From contig JAJLRJ010000005.1 in the NCBI GenBank assembly GCA_024195265.1, forward strand, positions 25,690,322-25,754,321: a stretch of 64,000 nt of DNA, in the 5' to 3' direction. Under the pieces are notes generated by a model. It was not told the DNA's origin. It searched no databases and worked only from the letters and a program-made list of their open reading frames with translations. This DNA comes from Dendrophyllia cribrosa (Eukaryota > Cnidaria > Anthozoa > Scleractinia > Dendrophylliidae). Positions 31,924-43,336 of the stretch are shown here, piece by piece. How positions within the stretch are numbered: position 1 is the stretch's first letter; every line of letters begins with the position of its first letter. A program made the position numbers and the translations under genes.

Positions 31924-32746
31924 AGCTTCTCAAACTGATCGTTAAATGCGGAGAAAACGAAGGAATAAAATCGCCAAAATCTATGCAAATTAAGAAACGA
32001 TTTCCAAACCTCCTTCACGGTAGTGATTTCCTTTGTGTTCTCGTCATGAATTATTAATGAGTTTGAGAATAATAAATGAACGTTTGCTTAGCTGTTAACT
32101 TCCTTGGTTTACTTACTTTACTTACTTTAGTTTAACGTTGTTAAGTTTTCTTACTACATTTATAGTCAAGTTAAGTTTGACTTAACAACCTTGTGTTTTT
32201 AAGTTCGACCTTCCTCTGGGAACCAAAATATTAATGTATATTTAGTAAAATAACTTGAAATGAAGTTACAAAAATAAGAAAATTGTTATGATTTAATTCT
32301 CTAATCTTATCTTGTGGCGAGATCCATTTGCTGTTTGGTTACTGCGCTTTTCAATAACATGCGAAATCTGAAATTCAAATCACCACCAACGGTTGCGTTT
32401 TTCTCTGCCGTCAATCATATTTTCGGCAGTTTCCGATTACTTCCGAGCGTTTCATAAAGTAGTATAAAAATAGACAGGCTGAACACGACTCCCACTCGTC
32501 GCAAAAAAGTATTTAAAAAGCCTAAAGTTTAAATCTGTTTTGTAAATCCTTAGGACATTAAATTATCTCATAATTCCTTGCTTAGAAGAACGTAAGAATT
32601 TACTAGTATCCTTGAGATTTACAAAACAGCAACCGTGATGATGATGCAGATTACATGTTGGAAACCAAATCAAACGCTATTTACAAAACAACGGAGGTTT
32701 ATCCTAGTTCCACTGAGAAACACTACTCAACTACAGAACCATCTAA
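31924..32746. other. Spacer before duplication copy B
   Basis: It contains a short CTTACTTTA run near 32108-32130 and an imperfect inverted pair around GATTTACAAAACAG near 32530/32620. No gene. Confidence 0.4.
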
Positions 32747-34502
32747 GAAAGGGAAAGTACAATTAAGGTACATCAGTCTGGATTGATAATTTGATTATTG
32801 CGGAGATCTAAGCATGAAAGAATAAATTTTACCAATTCAATATTTACAAATAAAAAAATATATATTTATAAAATAAAAAATGGCTAGCAATACCAATCTT
32901 TTTATAGAATGGTTGAGTGTTGATACGCTTTGTGATTGGCTAAAATGTCTCGCGACACTATCTCAACCAATCAGAAGCCAAACCTAAACCAATTGTACGT
33001 TTGTCGCACTCATTTCCCGCGCTTGGCTCTGGATACATGTGTTTGCTGCGGGCTCTGATTGGTTCATTGTATTGTCTCCTCTGCTGTGACTGCGGTCAGA
33101 GTAATTACTTTGGTTTTGGTTTTGCGACCGCGCTGTATATTGTGGACTTTAGACAGCACAACGCACACTCAAACATATGAACAGAGGAGCATGGTTTTCA
33201 AATATCCCGGTATAAATACAACTTATGAAAAGGGTCTTGGGATCGAGTTATAGAAAATGGGCTTACCGATCCGAGAAGTACGGCACTCAAAGGGTGCAAT
33301 CTTTTAAGTGTATATTGGTTATTCTTATTCCGGTTTGTGAGCAACAGCATATGTAGAAAAAGAATTTCCAAAAGGTCGACTATTTTGAAAACGGAATTCA
33401 CTTAACAGAAGTGGCCGAACATCAATATAGTTGCGAAAGCTCGATTAACACTAAACATGGCTGGCCGAAAATCAATCGAACTTTACTCTGCCAGTAACTG
33501 TAAGTTTTCTTTTTTTGATATTTCCTCCATTTTTTTACTGGTCACATTTTTAAAACACGCAAAGGAAGAAAAAGATGTTGAGGAATCGTTTGCAATTGTA
33601 CTCTGAGTTCTTTGCAAAACGGAAGAAGTCGCCGAAAGCAAACCTCGATTCAAGGGTTCGTGGGCCGCGGGCGATTTGCCGCCAAAACTTTCCCAAAAGA
33701 ACAGATATTCTAGGTCTGCCTATTCCGTGTAAACCGTATTCTGTTTCAGTGTCTTTTCAGTTTTTTTTTTTTTAACTTTTTCAGTTTTTTATTTTTACAC
33801 ACTGTTAACAACAAAATATATTAGGTAATACAGGAAATTAAATCAGGCAAGACAGCATTGGGGATCAACTTCATGCAAGGGAAAAGAGAACTCAAAAAGC
33901 ATAAATACGTATGGAGTGAAGCGCGGAGAAAAGAAAATCTCCCAGATTTTTCTTCAACTTTTCTTTCCTCTTTCCCAATGCTTTTCGTTCTCCCCATTTT
34001 CTCCTCAGGCAACTCAGAAAACCCTGTATTTTGTAGTAGACGTTGTAGTGTTTGCTATGGCGATGAAAGGTAGGGAATATTATTAATAGTGGCGAGATTA
34101 GATTGGCAAAACAGTTGTTTCTTTTGTTAGCTGGACCATCTTAGAGACCAGAAGAAGTGGTTGTCTACGGCTTACGCGAGATGGCATGTATAGTATTTGA
34201 CTGAGAAAAAAATATTCCAAACGGGACTTCGTAAAGATGGTCGCAAAACAGTTGTTTCTCTTGTAAGCTGGACCACCATCGAGACCAGAAAATGTAGTTG
34301 CTGCCTACTGCTTACGCGAGATGGCATGTGTAGTATTTGACTGAAAAATATTTCAAAAGGGGACTTCATAAAGATGGTCGCTGAAGAGAAATGGAAACGT
34401 ACGAGAGACTCGATTCCGTATCCACTGTTAGCATATGTGTATAGCGGATGAGTTACACGGATAGGAATTACTACATCAGCCTAGTAAAATTGTTGGTTTA
34501 GC

Positions 34503-34517
34503 GACAAACATGGATGT
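34503..34517. repeat. Target-site duplication of the L1-like element, 5' copy
   Basis: GACAAACATGGATGT is repeated exactly at 38932-38946 and occurs once in copy A at 21967-21981, the uninterrupted target. Confidence 0.9.
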
Positions 34518-37500
34518 TCGCCGAAATTGCTGCAGGTATTTATGTTTAGTGTTGTATGTGGTATTAGTTTGTATTAGTTTGTTTCTCGATTGCTCTAAAT
34601 TGTTTCTTGCTAGTTCTAAATTCACATGCTTATCGCCTCAACTGCCCGCAATGAAATCTGTTGACTGGAAACTGCTTTTTATTTTACTTTATACGTACAT
34701 ATGGTTTTTAATGTTTTATCTCTGAATGTTCGAGGGTTAAACAAGACGATCAAGCGACGTCAAATATTTCGATGGCTGCATCAGCAAAAATCGGATGTAG
34801 TATTTTTACAAGAAACATATTCTTCTGCGCAAAATTTAAAATCGTGGGAAGCAGAATGGGGTGGTAAAATGATTGGAAGTCATGGCAGTAACCACAGTCG
34901 AGGAGTAATGATTTTATTCAAGCCAAAACTTGATGTAAACATCGAACAAATTATATGCGACAAGAATGGTAGATATATCCTTTCTGAAGCAGTGGTAGAA
35001 GACGAGAAACTTGTTTTTCTAAATATTTACGCACCGAATGATCAAACTCAACAGGTGCAATTCCTTAGAGGGCTATCGAATTCAGTTTTAAACAAATATG
35101 CAGGCGAAAGAGTGGTCCTAGGGGGAGACTTGAATTGTGTTATGAATGAAATTGACAAACGCGGAGGGCGTTCTTTCGAACAAAAGAAAACAGTTATTCA
35201 AGAAATGAAAACTCTAATGAGAACTCACGATCTTATTGATACCTGGAGCTGCAAACATCCAAATGAACAAGCATTCACGTGGAATAATTCATCCATGAAA
35301 ATCTATTGCAGATTAGACTACCTTTTTATATCAAAAAGCATGGAGTCCGAAATCCAAAACGCTAAAATTGTGCCTAACATTTTTTCCGATCACTCTGCTA
35401 TAACTCTGTCAATGTCCTTAGAAAGTAATGATACAGAGCATGGCCCCGGATTCTGGAAATTTAATAATTCATTGTTAACGGATAAGTGTTATACGGAGAT
35501 GATAACAAAACAAATACCAGAGTTCACCTCCAAATATTGTAGCCTCAGTGATAAAGGCTTATTTTGGGAAATGATCAAAATGGAAATTAGAGCGTCAACA
35601 ATAATTTTCGCTAAAAATAAAGCTAAACAAAAACGAAACGAAGAAAAAGATTTGCTTATGAGACTCAACCAATTACAGGAAAAGATTAGATCAAACTTTA
35701 GCGAAGCAACGAAAGTTGAAATGGATCGTGTCAAAAAAGAATTAGCAAAGATTGTCTCTAGAAAAACACGAGGAACAATGACACGTAGTAAAGCACAATG
35801 GTACGAGTTCGGTGAAAAGAACAATAAATATTTCTATAACCTGGAAAAAATGAACCACAAGAAGAAACACATAACCTCATTAACAAAAGAAGACGGCAAC
35901 ATAGTTCATGAACCTAAATTAATTTTAGAAGAAGAGGAACGCTTTTTCAAAGAAATTTATCAAGCTAAAAATGTATGTCCAGAATCTGCCAATTTCGAGC
36001 ACTTTTTTGACGGCCTGAATACTCTCAAACAGGAAGAAGCGGACACCTGCGAAGGGCTGATTACACTTGTGGAATGTACTAATTCGCTAAAACAATTTAA
36101 GAATAATAAAACACCTGGTTCCGACGGCTTTACTATTGAATTTTATCGGTTCTTCTGGAATGCCATCGGTCAAATCATGGTTGATAGCTTTAATTATGCC
36201 TTTGAGAATGGTGACATGTCAATCTCACAAAAACGCGGTATTATATCGTTAATACCAAAGAAGAACAAAGACAAAAAATACCTCAAAAATTGGAGACCAA
36301 TCTCCCTATTGAACAACGATTACAAAATTGTCACAAAAGCGTTAGCTTTACGCTTGGAAAAAGTGTTACCCACGATTATTAGCTCGAATCAAACAGGATA
36401 CGTAAAGGGAAGATATATAGGTGAGAGCATCAGAATCATAACAGATATGATGTCCTTTACTAAAAAGAAGAACATTCCAGGTGTAGCGGTCTTTCTTGAT
36501 TTTGAAAAAGCTTTCGATTCTATTGAATGGAGCTACCTTCAAAAATGCCTTGAAGTTTTTAACTTTGGTCCTCAATTAAGACAATGGATCACAGTCTTGT
36601 ATAATAACATATCAAGTTGTGTCCTGAACAATGGCTTTGCCACCAAACATTTTAATCTAAGCAGAGGTGTCAGGCAGGGTTGCCCACTATCTGGGATCTT
36701 GTTTGTTATTGGAGTAGAAATTTTAAGCAACGCAATTAAACGCTCAAGGGAAATAGAAGGTATTCAAATTGATCCAAATAACTCTATAAAAATAACCCAG
36801 TACGCCGATGACACAACTGTTTTTGTTAAAGATATTCGGTCTGTACATAGGCTCTTTGATCTGCTGCAACAATTTGAAAACTGTTCTGGTCTTCGAATAA
36901 ATCAATCTAAATCAGAAATACTTTGGCTGGGATCATTACGTCAGAGAAAGGATTCCATTCTAAATTTAAAATTAAGCGATGAGTCCGTCTACGCCTTAGG
37001 TGTATATTTTTCATATGATGAAGAACTTGCCACAAAAAAAAACTTCTTTGAAAAGTTGCCTAAATTTAAAAAGATACTCAACATTTGGTCATCTCGAGAC
37101 ATATCTATATATGGAAGAGTAAATATAGTCAAAACGTTAGCAATATCCAAACTAACTTTTATCTGCAGCGTGTTAGACACTCCAAATGGGTTTACCGATG
37201 AAGTAAACAACATAATTTTTGATTACATATGGAAGTACAAGAATCCAAAACTCAAAAAAACGACTATAATTAAAAATAAGAACGAGGGGGGACTTAATAT
37301 GTTAGATTTTACGCTATTTGATAAAGCGTTAAAGATAGTCTGGGTAAAGCGCTTGTGCGCTAACGATAAAAGACCATGGAAATTTATCCCACTGTCTTTA
37401 CTTTCCAACGTTGGCGGCAATCTCCTTTTCCGGTGTAACTATGACATTCAATATCTACCCCTGAATGAAAACTTACCAAAATTCTATCGAGATATAATTT

Positions 37501-38902
37501 CCCACTGGCAGAAAATTAATAGCACTAATCCGAAAACAAAAGGTGACGTGCTAAATCAAATAATATGGAATAATCAGTTTATTCGAGTAAACAAGTTATC
37601 TGTTTTTTTCCCTGGTTGGAAAAGAGTCGACATTGAAAGTCTCTCGTGCCTTTTCGACAACAAAAGTAACACCTTGATGCCTTTTAAAACCTTCATGCAG
37701 AAATACAATGTTAAGAGTAATTTTCTACAGTATTACAGCCTTCTATCTGCAATACCACAGGAATGGAAAACTATGCTAAAGCAGGAATGTCTTCTACCGT
37801 CAACTGAATACGTACCACTTGCAATCGAAAAGCTCACATGTAAAACAATTTACAATACTTTACTCAATCACCAGCAATTCCCTCCTCCAACTGCCGAGAA
37901 AAGACTTATTGAAAGCGGCTTTATCTTTCAAGAAAGACAAAAAATTTATTCACTTCCTTTTTGTGTCACAAATGAGGTAAAATTATCCGTGTTTCAATAT
38001 AAAATAGTACATAATATCCTGTATACAAATAAAATACTGTATAAGATGAAAAAGAAACAGCAACCCGATTGTCCTTATTGCCATGACATTGATCAGACAC
38101 CACTCCATTTATTTGTGGAATGTCCAATTGCTAAATCCTTTTGGAATAAATTTACAAGGTGGTACAACGCTTCATGTAGAGGAAACATTGCTTTGGAGCA
38201 AAACGAAATTATCTATGGTGTTTTAAAACATACATCGTCCGGTTTAACCCTAAATCACTTGATCATAATTGGAAAATATTTTCTTTACATTAACGCAGTA
38301 CAAGATGACAAAAGACCCCGTTTCACAGATTTTATAACCCTCGTTAACGAAAAAATTGAATTAGAAAAATACATTGCGATTATGACAAATAAACTACCTT
38401 CTTTTACTAAAAAATGGTCTAATTTTTTAAACAATTAACTACTTGAAACTAGCTGTGTAAATACAAATATCGTTACTATACATTTGTAAGTAACTTTATT
38501 AAATTTATCTATTTGTAATAAGTAATCGTATCCGTATAGTATCGCAGCAGTAGTATTGTTCTTAGTATCATAAGTATCGTTTCGTTAGTAAAATCGTATT
38601 GTAAGTAGTTTCGTATTTCTTTTAGTCGTTTCTAGTACCGTATTGTAAATAGTGTAAGTATCACTTTATAGGTAGTATAGTTTAAGTAGTGTGTTGTAGT
38701 TTGTTGTGTATTGTATTATATGTATTGTAAATAGTGTTTGTATTAATAGTGTAAGTATAAACAGTGTAATGTAATGCAATGTAAATGTAAATGTAAGTAT
38801 AATATTAGTATTGTAAGTAGTGTAAGTGTTTTTGTAAGTAATATGGTTTTATTTAGTATTGTTTTATGTGCAAAAAAAGAAAAATCAATAAACTTAAAAA
38901 AG

Positions 38903-38931
<29 letters not shown>
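34518..38931 (+). mobile_element. Full-length L1-like non-LTR retrotransposon
   Basis: The 4.4-kb insertion is bounded by perfect 15-bp target-site duplications and ends in AATAAA (38887-38892) plus an A-rich tail of about 29 nt. The 5' leader is only 183 bp and no ORF1 is present. The 3' UTR (38439-38880) is made of loosely repeated TATTGTAAGTAGT phrases. One intact ORF fills 34701-38438. Exact TSDs, a long tail and an unbroken ORF suggest recent insertion. Confidence 0.9.
34701..38438 (+). CDS. Endonuclease/reverse transcriptase of the L1-like element
   Basis: 1245 residues without interruption. The N-terminal APE-type endonuclease has SLNVRGLN (N9), LQET (E38), GGDLN (D143, N145), RLDYLFIS and SDHSAI (SDH 229-231), which are the nicking-enzyme catalytic blocks. 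The reverse transcriptase follows: NNKTPGSDGF, IPKKNKDK...NWRPISLLN, FLDFEKAFDS (D600), RGVRQGCPLSG and QYADDT (YADD 701-704), all intact. Near the C-terminus CPYC-x7-HLF..EC (C1124, C1127) resembles the Cys-rich motif of L1/Tx1-type proteins. The protein would nick target DNA and reverse-transcribe its RNA there. L1/Tx1-group placement is from motif style; a missing ORF1 is unusual for L1. Confidence 0.93.
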   Translation: MVFNVLSLNVRGLNKTIKRRQIFRWLHQQKSDVVFLQETYSSAQNLKSWEAEWGGKMIGSHGSNHSRGVMILFKPKLDVNIEQIICDKNGRYILSEAVVEDEKLVFLNIYAPNDQTQQVQFLRGLSNSVLNKYAGERVVLGGDLNCVMNEIDKRGGRSFEQKKTVIQEMKTLMRTHDLIDTWSCKHPNEQAFTWNNSSMKIYCRLDYLFISKSMESEIQNAKIVPNIFSDHSAITLSMSLESNDTEHGPGFWKFNNSLLTDKCYTEMITKQIPEFTSKYCSLSDKGLFWEMIKMEIRASTIIFAKNKAKQKRNEEKDLLMRLNQLQEKIRSNFSEATKVEMDRVKKELAKIVSRKTRGTMTRSKAQWYEFGEKNNKYFYNLEKMNHKKKHITSLTKEDGNIVHEPKLILEEEERFFKEIYQAKNVCPESANFEHFFDGLNTLKQEEADTCEGLITLVECTNSLKQFKNNKTPGSDGFTIEFYRFFWNAIGQIMVDSFNYAFENGDMSISQKRGIISLIPKKNKDKKYLKNWRPISLLNNDYKIVTKALALRLEKVLPTIISSNQTGYVKGRYIGESIRIITDMMSFTKKKNIPGVAVFLDFEKAFDSIEWSYLQKCLEVFNFGPQLRQWITVLYNNISSCVLNNGFATKHFNLSRGVRQGCPLSGILFVIGVEILSNAIKRSREIEGIQIDPNNSIKITQYADDTTVFVKDIRSVHRLFDLLQQFENCSGLRINQSKSEILWLGSLRQRKDSILNLKLSDESVYALGVYFSYDEELATKKNFFEKLPKFKKILNIWSSRDISIYGRVNIVKTLAISKLTFICSVLDTPNGFTDEVNNIIFDYIWKYKNPKLKKTTIIKNKNEGGLNMLDFTLFDKALKIVWVKRLCANDKRPWKFIPLSLLSNVGGNLLFRCNYDIQYLPLNENLPKFYRDIISHWQKINSTNPKTKGDVLNQIIWNNQFIRVNKLSVFFPGWKRVDIESLSCLFDNKSNTLMPFKTFMQKYNVKSNFLQYYSLLSAIPQEWKTMLKQECLLPSTEYVPLAIEKLTCKTIYNTLLNHQQFPPPTAEKRLIESGFIFQERQKIYSLPFCVTNEVKLSVFQYKIVHNILYTNKILYKMKKKQQPDCPYCHDIDQTPLHLFVECPIAKSFWNKFTRWYNASCRGNIALEQNEIIYGVLKHTSSGLTLNHLIIIGKYFLYINAVQDDKRPRFTDFITLVNEKIELEKYIAIMTNKLPSFTKKWSNFLNN

Positions 38932-38933
<2 letters not shown>

Positions 38934-39228
38934 CAAACATGGATGTAAAACTATTAAGACCGAGTCCACCAGAGGACCAGGCAGGGGTGATACATGCCAT
39001 CTCTCCAATTTTGATGAAACTTTGCCAGATTGTAGGAACCACTCAATAACTCAAAAACACAAAGTGGTTTGGTTTCGCGATTTTTCCCCTGGGAGTTAGA
39101 CCACCCCCCTGGTTTTTTCCCCCAAATACCAAACAATCCACTAAAATAAACATCAAAACTACATACCACTCCTGGTTACAGAATACAATGAATTTTATTT
39201 ATTTTTCACATGAATAAAGACTGGACCT

Positions 39229-39537
39229 ATGTTAGTTAACATGCCTAGTTTCAAGTCATTTGGAGTGACAGGTGTCAATCAAGAGCTTTCAATGCTCACC
39301 CATATCATGAAAGATTGCGTGATTATGCAAATTAGCACAACTTCTGATCCAAATATCGCCAAAGTGCAACCTTCTTTTTTGAAACAATTTTTACCACGGT
39401 TCAGAACCATCCTAGATCTGATAAAATCGAAAATAAAATTTTTGGGACCTGTTATTTTTTTGCGACTACAGCCGTTAAAGCAACGTGACTACAGAATGGT
39501 TCTCACAATGAGAGAAGGACCAAATCTAAGAAAATAA
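39229..39537 (+). other. 102-codon frame in the left arm, mirrored in the right arm
   Basis: The frame starts MLVNMPSFKSFGV; its mirror at 45941-45633 on the minus strand has the same length and differs at five residues. Retention in both arms is interesting but expected from arm similarity. No domain recognised. It is the longest frame shared by both arms of the element. Confidence 0.2.
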
Positions 39538-41122
39538 AGTATTGCAGAATCAATTTGTTAACGCAATTTCTTAGTTAATGAGATAAAAACTGTCCTTAAA
39601 TATTATTTATAGCAGTTAAAACTAACTGAAGGCAAAATTCATTGCAATATCTCTGAAAATACCCAGGAAAATCATAGTATCAACACCCAAATTCTACTCC
39701 GATGCTCCGAATATTGGAATGAACGGTCGTGATATTTGAATTCTAAAGCATCAAGATGTTACATACGAATTTTCCTGGCCATAATCTTGTTGTTTAGATT
39801 GCTCTTGGGACCTTGCTGAATCATTAAAGCTCGCACACTGACCTTGCAGTTAGTTCTTGTCAATACTTAGTTGCAACAATTCACGCTCTCTCTGCATGTA
39901 AACACATGAGTTATAAGTCGTATCGATCTCTGACATTATTGTTTGCCCTGACAAATAGAGTCCTGAGCTCATACATTGGATTGTCCATTCCATATTGGTT
40001 CAAGCAAATGTTAAATTGTTGATTTAGCCTCATCGGCAAGCAAGTAAACACCGAGTAATACGAACTGTCGAAGTTCGTCGAAGCTGAATGCGTGACAAAA
40101 TGAGCCCATGAGCCCAGGACCCCCGGTAAGCGGTAAATACAATTACCAAAGACGATTATAGTTTGTAGTAAATCTCTACTAAAAGCTGGTAAAAAAAAAT
40201 TCGTTTTAACTTTCTATTAAACCTAGAGATTTGTCTTCCAGTTTAGTGTAACTAAAATGCATTATCTTATAAATCACAATTGTACCGGTAATGCGTGATA
40301 GATCTAGTCGCGTGATGGAAATTTCGAATTTTACGTGACAGATAAAGTCCTGAACTGAGGTTCATAAAATCAATCAATGACTTTGTTTAAGTGTCAATAT
40401 AGTACCTAGCCGTGCGTTAAAACCCTCTACTAATAAACGTTGAACTATTGATTTAGCTGAATTGGCATGCGAGTAAACTGTGTGGATTTTCCAAAACTGG
40501 TAGCCTGCATGTAAATGCACGACTGAAAACGGAGCGCAGGAACCTCCAGTTGATTAGCAGTAGTTACAATCGCCGAAGACAAATAAATCAGAGGTGATTC
40601 AGCAGGACTAAACCTAAACGCCATTTTTCCGCCACTTGACATGGCTTTAATGAAAATATCTCGTTCACGTTTCAAGCAATCCAAAAACTCTATGCTCATC
40701 CCATGAATCTATGTTATGCGGTGTTTTGTACATTTTTCGGTGATATTTGGGTATGTTTGGGAGGAAATAGTTTTTCTCATAGGATTGGTAAAATTAAGAG
40801 AAAGAAGAAATATTGAAGATTTAGTGGTGTTTTAAAATTAGAATTTGTAGTTAATATTTAATAGAAGGACACCAAGTTAGTCCACCAGCAACCCTGGGTG
40901 CTCTTGTGTGGGTATCAACTGTCTGTTAGTGTTCCAAAAATCATTTTCTTTCTTCTATCCCTTCTTTAAACCCCTTAAAATTTCATTGAAATTTAGGTTG
41001 ATTCCCGCCTTAATCTACCACAATACGAACAGTAAATACCAATTTGTTCAAAAATTATTTTTAAGAATGTCGTGAAATGACTGAAAAATTTGCCTTTTCC
41101 GATCAATCTCGTGCGGTAAGTA

Positions 41123-42153
41123 CAGTGTGTTGCCCAGTTTCCGGCCAGTACCAGTTTCCGGCCAAAAAACAATTACGTCGGTTATGTTCGTCGGAGTTTT
41201 AAATTTTCGTCCACCGAAGCGTTCCGAAAGAAAGACGAACATTTCCGCTACACATTGGTGGTTTTGGCGTTCTTTTTGAACAAGGAACGGCTGAGGAAGG
41301 AAATGTTTTGTCCAGGTGATTGAACGTTTAGCGATTAATTTTGGCTCGTTTCACTGCACATCATGTCAAAACTACCGTAGATAAACAAATAGCTCGTTTC
41401 ACAGGAAATATCTCAAGGAGCTTCATAATTTTTGGACAAATATTAGATTAAAGATGAAAGTGATTAGGGAATCTATCATCGTCAGCTGGAATAGGGCTGT
41501 TCCTGAAATTTTAGCAGTCAACTCTCAGCGAAGATTTCGACCTAGTGTGCCAGTTTCCGGCCACTAAAAGACACATTGCTCAAAACCTATTTCTTATTAA
41601 GTGAAAGAACCGAATATTAAAATTTCCTGGTCGAGAAATTAAAGATACATGTGTTAGTGTAACAAAGATTACGAATTAACAACAGCTTATGCATGTATAG
41701 CGTGACTAAAAGTACGTAAGTCATGATTTGTTTTTGTAGTAGTCTGTCAACAAACTGCGGAAGACACGCTTCCGGGTCACTAAGGTCATACGTATTTTGA
41801 ATAGTAAAACAGTAGGCGACAAAGCTTAATATTGAAACTTACCTGATATTTATAACTAGGCGACCACTATTATCAAGGGACTTACAAGTCGGTTTACGTC
41901 GAGCGGTTTCAAGGAAAATTTACTTTAAGTCGGTGGCCGGAAACTGGGCTAGCTGGCCGGAAACTGGGCAACTTACTAGTTTTGCGAAAAATGGTATAAT
42001 TTCTTTAATACTTGGGGAAGGTCGCCAACCATTTAACGTTTTAAAGGTAAGTAAATGAACTGTCTTTGAAAGGAAATTGAGAAATTTTCCGTGCAAAACA
42101 AAGGAGTTATAGCGATTACAAACTAAAGTGGCCGGAAACTGGGCAACATACTG
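41123..42153. mobile_element. TA-flanked element with repeated CCAGTTTCCGGCC motifs
   Basis: TA at 41121-41122 and 42154-42155; ends CAGTGTGTTGCCCAGTTTCC and complement CAGTATGTTGCCCAGTTTCC. It interrupts the left arm only, and the right arm gives the empty site (TGCGGTAAATGAGG region, complement of 43311-43327). The core CAGTTTCCGGCC occurs six times in both orientations: near 41135, 41151, 41549, 41938, 41954 and 42130. No transposase frame. Probably a non-autonomous Tc1/mariner/pogo-type element. Confidence 0.75.
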
Positions 42154-42344
42154 TAAGGGCACAAAACAAAACCTACCTGTACAGTTAATACAGCAAAGAG
42201 GACTAGTTAGAGAACGCAATATTTAGAAATTTGGTAGAAGAAAAGGTAATGGACATGGAAGCTTCTCACAATTTTAAATGAGAATGCAAACGGCGAAAAG
42301 GATTCAAAAGCTCTTACACTCCTTCCACCTTTCACCCAGTAGAA

Positions 42345-42395
42345 GGGGGAGGGGAGGGGAGGGGAGGGGAGGGGGGGGGGGGGGGGGGGGGGGGG
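42345..42395. repeat. (GGGGA)n then poly-G tract
   Basis: About five GGGGA units lead into a run of 25 G (42371-42395). The mirror position in the right arm (about 43088-43118) has C5-6T units only, so the homopolymer expanded in one arm after the arms formed. Confidence 0.8.
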
Positions 42396-42811
42396 AGACA
42401 TCTATAAACAGCAACCACCTCCCCCGCACCACCAACCAAATACAACACCTCTGCCAAAGATAAACAATTGGAAAGCACAACTCAGCATGAAATTAGCCTG
42501 CGTAGCTGCGTAACTTCAAGGACGGCGCATCGCAAAACTAATAGATATCCCAAGATAATGAAAACAGAAATAACATTATTTATCCTTTAACGGTATCCAC
42601 AGTAAAGTCTTGGAATTTATTTTGGCGTACGGACAGGGTTTTATGGCAGGTATTTTAGGCCACCTCAGAGCTATTCAAGAACAGCTTCATAGTGGCTTCG
42701 AATAAAGGCTCACAACTTGTCTGTAAAAAGAATCAAAATAATTTCCTTTTTTAACATTATTACATTTCAGTAAGGCTGAGACCAAACTATAACGTAATGT
42801 CAAGAAAAAGA

Positions 42812-42918
42812 TTAAGACCGAGTCCACCAGAGGATCAGGCAGGTCTCTCCAATTTTGATGAAACTTGGCCAGATTGAACCACTCTGAATAACTCAAAAAC
42901 ACAAAGTGGTTTGGTTTT
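42812..42918 (+). repeat. Third, internal copy of the family A terminus
   Basis: TTAA (42812-42815) followed by GACCGAGTCCACCAGAGGAT and continuing to AACACAAAGTGGTTTGGTTT, the same as the left end of the element and in the same orientation, with a small internal deletion. Homology stops at about 42918. It lies in the spacer between the two arms. Confidence 0.75.
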
Positions 42919-43336
42919 GTTCACGAATTCAGCATCGCGCGAGCCAACAGAAAGAACGTCAGCTAAGCAGGCTAATTTCCTGCTGAGTTGTGCTCTCCAA
43001 TTGTTTATCTTTGGCAGAGGTGTTGTATTTGGTTGGTGGGGCGAGGGAGGGGGTACATTACTGTTTATATGGAGGGCTGATGGTAGAGATGTTACCCCCT
43101 CCCCCCTCCCCCCTCCCCCTTCTACTGGGTGAAAGGTGGAAGGAGTGAAAGAGCCTTTGAGTCCTCTTCGCCGTTTGCATTCTCATTTAAAATTGTGAGA
43201 AGCCTTCATATCCATTAACTTTTCTTCTACCAATTTCTGAATATTGCGTTCTCTAACTGGTCCTCGCCATGTTCTTTGCTGTATTAACTGTACAGGTAGG
43301 TTTAGTTTTGTGACCTCATTTACCGCACAAGACTGA

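Noticed and set aside
39229..39537. 102-codon frame in both arms of the 7.2-kb element as an element-encoded protein
   Set aside because: Arm similarity alone explains its presence twice; five residue changes and no recognisable domain. Kept only as a low-confidence note.
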